From UBA7236 sp964638865 (lineage in GTDB: Bacteria; Bacteroidota; Bacteroidia; Chitinophagales; BACL12): DNA of 8,098 bases. Under the pieces are notes generated by a model. That model saw only the letters and a program-made list of their open reading frames with translations, had not been told where the DNA came from and ran no database searches. Of this stretch, positions 5,917-8,098 are shown in pieces; the stretch's first letter is position 1; every line of letters starts with the position of its first letter. A program made the translations under genes and the position numbers. Where the stretch lies: the NCBI GenBank assembly GCA_964638865.1, contig CAZXBG010000157.1, positions 1-8,098 on the forward strand, read 5' to 3'.

Positions 5917-8043
5917 GTGGGAATACTGAACTTACAAACACCCCTCACCTATTTAAAAGGAGTTGGTGAAGCCCGTGCCGAATTAATGCGCAAGGAATTG
6001 CAGATTGACAACTGCAACGACCTTATTCATTTTTTTCCATACCGATATATTGACAGAACTGATTTTAAAACAATAAAGGATATTCATAATTCGATTTTAA
6101 AAGGGGAAGAAATTAAGGAAGTGCAGTTGAAAGGCCGATTAAAAAATCTTCAGATCGTTGGTGAAAAAAGAGGAAAAAGATTAACCGCCACTTTGGACGA
6201 TGGAACAGGATTTATTGAATTGGTTTGGTTTAATAGTTTAAGTTGGCTTCAAAAAAATCTAAAGGGTGATACACAATATCTGGTATTTGGAAAACCCTAT
6301 TTCTTCAACGGCATATTAAATATTACACATCCAGAACTGGAATCTGCCGACTCCCCGGAATTTCAGTTGGGAGGAAAAATACAACCTGTTTATTCCAGCA
6401 CGGAAAAATTAAAAGCGCGAGGAATTACAGGAAAAGCAATTGCAAAATATTCCCACAATTTAATTGAACAACTCTTAGAAAAAGATCTATTTGAAATAAT
6501 TCCCGATTCTATACGATCAAAATACAAACTCATAAATCGTTTTGATGCTTATAAACAAATTCATTTCCCGGAGTCTGAATTACATTTACAACATGCAATA
6601 CGACGATTAAAATTTGAAGAATTATTTCTTGATCAGATAAAACTTCTGCGCATAAAACAATATCGACATAGTGTTAGTGTTGGGTTTATATTTAAAAATA
6701 TAGAAACTACGTTCACTCCATTTTATACCAATCATTTACCCTTTCAATTAACAGAGGCTCAAAAACGTGTAGTTAAAGAAATTCGCAAGGATCTGATAAG
6801 CGGACGCCAAATGAACAGGTTGTTGCAGGGAGATGTGGGAAGTGGAAAAACGGTGGTTGCTTTGCTCACCATGCTCATGGCGATTGACAATGGATTTCAG
6901 GCATGTTTGATGGCGCCTACGGAGATCTTGGCTCAACAACATTTTCAGACAATTAAAGAATTATTATTACCGCTGCCTTTAAAAGTTGAATTACTTACCG
7001 GAAGTATAAAAGGCAAAAAACGAAAAATTATACTGGAGGATCTTGATGCAGGCACTATTAATATATTACTTGGAACACATGCATTGATAGAAGATCCTGT
7101 AAAATTTAATAATTTAGGGTGTGTGGTGATTGATGAACAACATCGTTTTGGTGTGGAGCAAAGAGCTAAACTCTGGACAAAAAATAATCTTGCGCCGCAC
7201 ATATTGGTAATGACTGCAACGCCAATTCCGCGCACATTGGCAATGACCTATTATGGAGATCTTGATGTGAGTATTATTGATGAACTTCCCCCGGGAAGAA
7301 AACAAATTAAAACCATTCACAAAAAAGAAAGCGAAAGACTCGTTGTTTTCGGATTTATTAAAGAGCAAATTAATGAAGGACGGCAAATATTTATTATTTA
7401 TCCATTAATTGAAGAAAGTGAAAAATTAGATCTTAAAAATTTAATGGAGGGAGTTCAGGTAATGGAAAAAGAATTTCCAAAACCGAAATATCAGATCAGT
7501 ATTATGCATGGAAGAATGCGACCGGCAGATAAAGATTTTGAAATGCAGCGTTTTGTAAAAAATGAAACGCAGATCATGGTTTCCACTACCGTAATTGAAG
7601 TGGGTGTAAATGTTCCAAACGCTACCGTAATGATCATCGAAAATTCGGAGCGATTCGGATTGTCGCAACTGCATCAATTAAGAGGTAGGGTTGGAAGAGG
7701 TGCCTTTCAGTCGTTTTGTATTTTAATGACGGGAGATAAATTAAATAATGATGCACGAACCAGAATTCAAACCATGATACAAACCAACGATGGATTTAAA
7801 ATTTCAGAAGTTGACATGCAATTGCGTGGTCCGGGAGAAATTGAAGGAACCCGTCAAAGTGGTGCACCGCAATTCAGAATAGCAGATATTCAGACCGACG
7901 AACATATTATGCGCGAAGCGCGAAATACCGCAGAAGAATTATTAATCAACGATCAAAGTTTGGAGGCTGCAGAAAATCAATCGCTGAAAAAATATTTATC
8001 ACAATTGAGTTGGAAGGTGAAGCAGTGGGGGAAGGTTTCTTGA
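5917..8043 (+). CDS. recG: ATP-dependent DNA helicase RecG
   Basis: The 708-residue product is a branched-DNA helicase that remodels stalled replication forks and Holliday junctions. The N-terminal wedge region with an OB fold spans about residues 1-200, including the opening TPLTYLKGVGEARAELM. The superfamily 2 motifs follow: Walker A GDVGSGKT (305-312), MAPTEILAQQH (332-342), DEQH (406-409), TATPIPRT (433-440), the STTVIEVGVNVPNA block (556-569) and QLRGRVGRG (587-595). The RecG-specific TRG region with LRGPGEIEGTRQSG (636-649) is present. The length is close to that of other bacterial RecG proteins. GTG is the chosen start: no ATG, GTG or TTG lies between it and the upstream in-frame stop at 5872, and the first ATG (residue 24) would cut into the conserved LKGVG segment. 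It is probably transcribed alone from the box at 5905-5912. The stop codon abuts the heptamer array. Confidence 0.97.
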   Translation: MGILNLQTPLTYLKGVGEARAELMRKELQIDNCNDLIHFFPYRYIDRTDFKTIKDIHNSILKGEEIKEVQLKGRLKNLQIVGEKRGKRLTATLDDGTGFIELVWFNSLSWLQKNLKGDTQYLVFGKPYFFNGILNITHPELESADSPEFQLGGKIQPVYSSTEKLKARGITGKAIAKYSHNLIEQLLEKDLFEIIPDSIRSKYKLINRFDAYKQIHFPESELHLQHAIRRLKFEELFLDQIKLLRIKQYRHSVSVGFIFKNIETTFTPFYTNHLPFQLTEAQKRVVKEIRKDLISGRQMNRLLQGDVGSGKTVVALLTMLMAIDNGFQACLMAPTEILAQQHFQTIKELLLPLPLKVELLTGSIKGKKRKIILEDLDAGTINILLGTHALIEDPVKFNNLGCVVIDEQHRFGVEQRAKLWTKNNLAPHILVMTATPIPRTLAMTYYGDLDVSIIDELPPGRKQIKTIHKKESERLVVFGFIKEQINEGRQIFIIYPLIEESEKLDLKNLMEGVQVMEKEFPKPKYQISIMHGRMRPADKDFEMQRFVKNETQIMVSTTVIEVGVNVPNATVMIIENSERFGLSQLHQLRGRVGRGAFQSFCILMTGDKLNNDARTRIQTMIQTNDGFKISEVDMQLRGPGEIEGTRQSGAPQFRIADIQTDEHIMREARNTAEELLINDQSLEAAENQSLKKYLSQLSWKVKQWGKVS

Positions 8044-8044
8044 A

Positions 8045-8098
8045 ATGAGTAATGAGTAATGAGTAATGAGTGATGAGTAATGAGTAATGAGTGATGAG
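8045..8098. repeat. Heptanucleotide tandem repeat array (ATGAGTA), open at the window edge
   Basis: Seven full units and one partial unit of a 7-bp repeat begin one base after the recG stop. The unit is ATGAGTA; units 4 and 7 read ATGAGTG, so units 2-7 also show a 21-bp higher-order period (A, A, G). The array reaches the last base of the window, so its full length is unknown. On the plus strand every frame meets a stop codon within a few codons. On the minus strand all frames stay open and would spell a seven-residue peptide repeat (LITHYSL), so a gene called across it on that strand would be an artefact. It resembles the heptamer repeats found between genes in some bacterial lineages; its function is unknown. 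Confidence 0.95.

Noticed and set aside
1..8098. Possibility of a mobile element, defence island, CRISPR array or new multi-gene system.
   Set aside because: All sizeable genes belong to recognised housekeeping or phylum-typical families. There are no transposase, integrase, spacer-repeat or toxin-antitoxin signatures, and base composition looks even throughout.

Overview
The window looks like ordinary chromosomal DNA from a member of the Bacteroidota. It is AT-rich. It carries gldD, a gliding-motility/type IX secretion lipoprotein gene essentially restricted to this phylum, in the phylum-typical neighbourhood HU - mutY - ssb - gldD. It lacks Shine-Dalgarno-like leaders in front of most genes. 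A perfect match to the Bacteroidota -7 promoter box (TAnnTTTG) sits in front of recG. The genus cannot be named from the sequence; an environmental, gliding-type relative of Saprospirales, Chitinophagales or Sphingobacteriales is plausible but is only an inference.

Layout. Positions 1-83 hold no gene I can support. A strong 12-bp hairpin with a T-tract (84-121) ends a leftward (minus-strand) cluster. In transcription order that cluster is an HU-type DNA-binding protein (3015-2719), a membrane-anchored TPR-like protein (2714-1926), a 31-residue very basic AURKAIP1/Cox24-type ribosome-associated protein (1912-1817), and ribonuclease G/E (1709-156). A 287-bp divergent spacer separates it from a rightward cluster: mutY (3303-4361), ssb (4400-4840) and gldD (4967-5566). 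A 350-bp gene-free stretch follows, and then recG (5917-8043). One base after the recG stop, a heptanucleotide tandem array (8045-8098) begins and runs off the window edge.

Functionally this is a housekeeping segment. It covers DNA repair and recombination (MutY, SSB, RecG), chromosome architecture (HU), RNA turnover or rRNA processing (RNase G/E), a probable ribosomal small-subunit peptide, and one motility/secretion lipoprotein. I see no phage, IS, CRISPR, toxin-antitoxin or defence system, and no convincing undescribed multi-gene system. The points most worth a second look are the heptamer array abutting recG, the probable leaderless GTG start of recG, the 31-codon basic gene, the absence of gldE between ssb and gldD, and an HU arm lacking the canonical intercalating proline.
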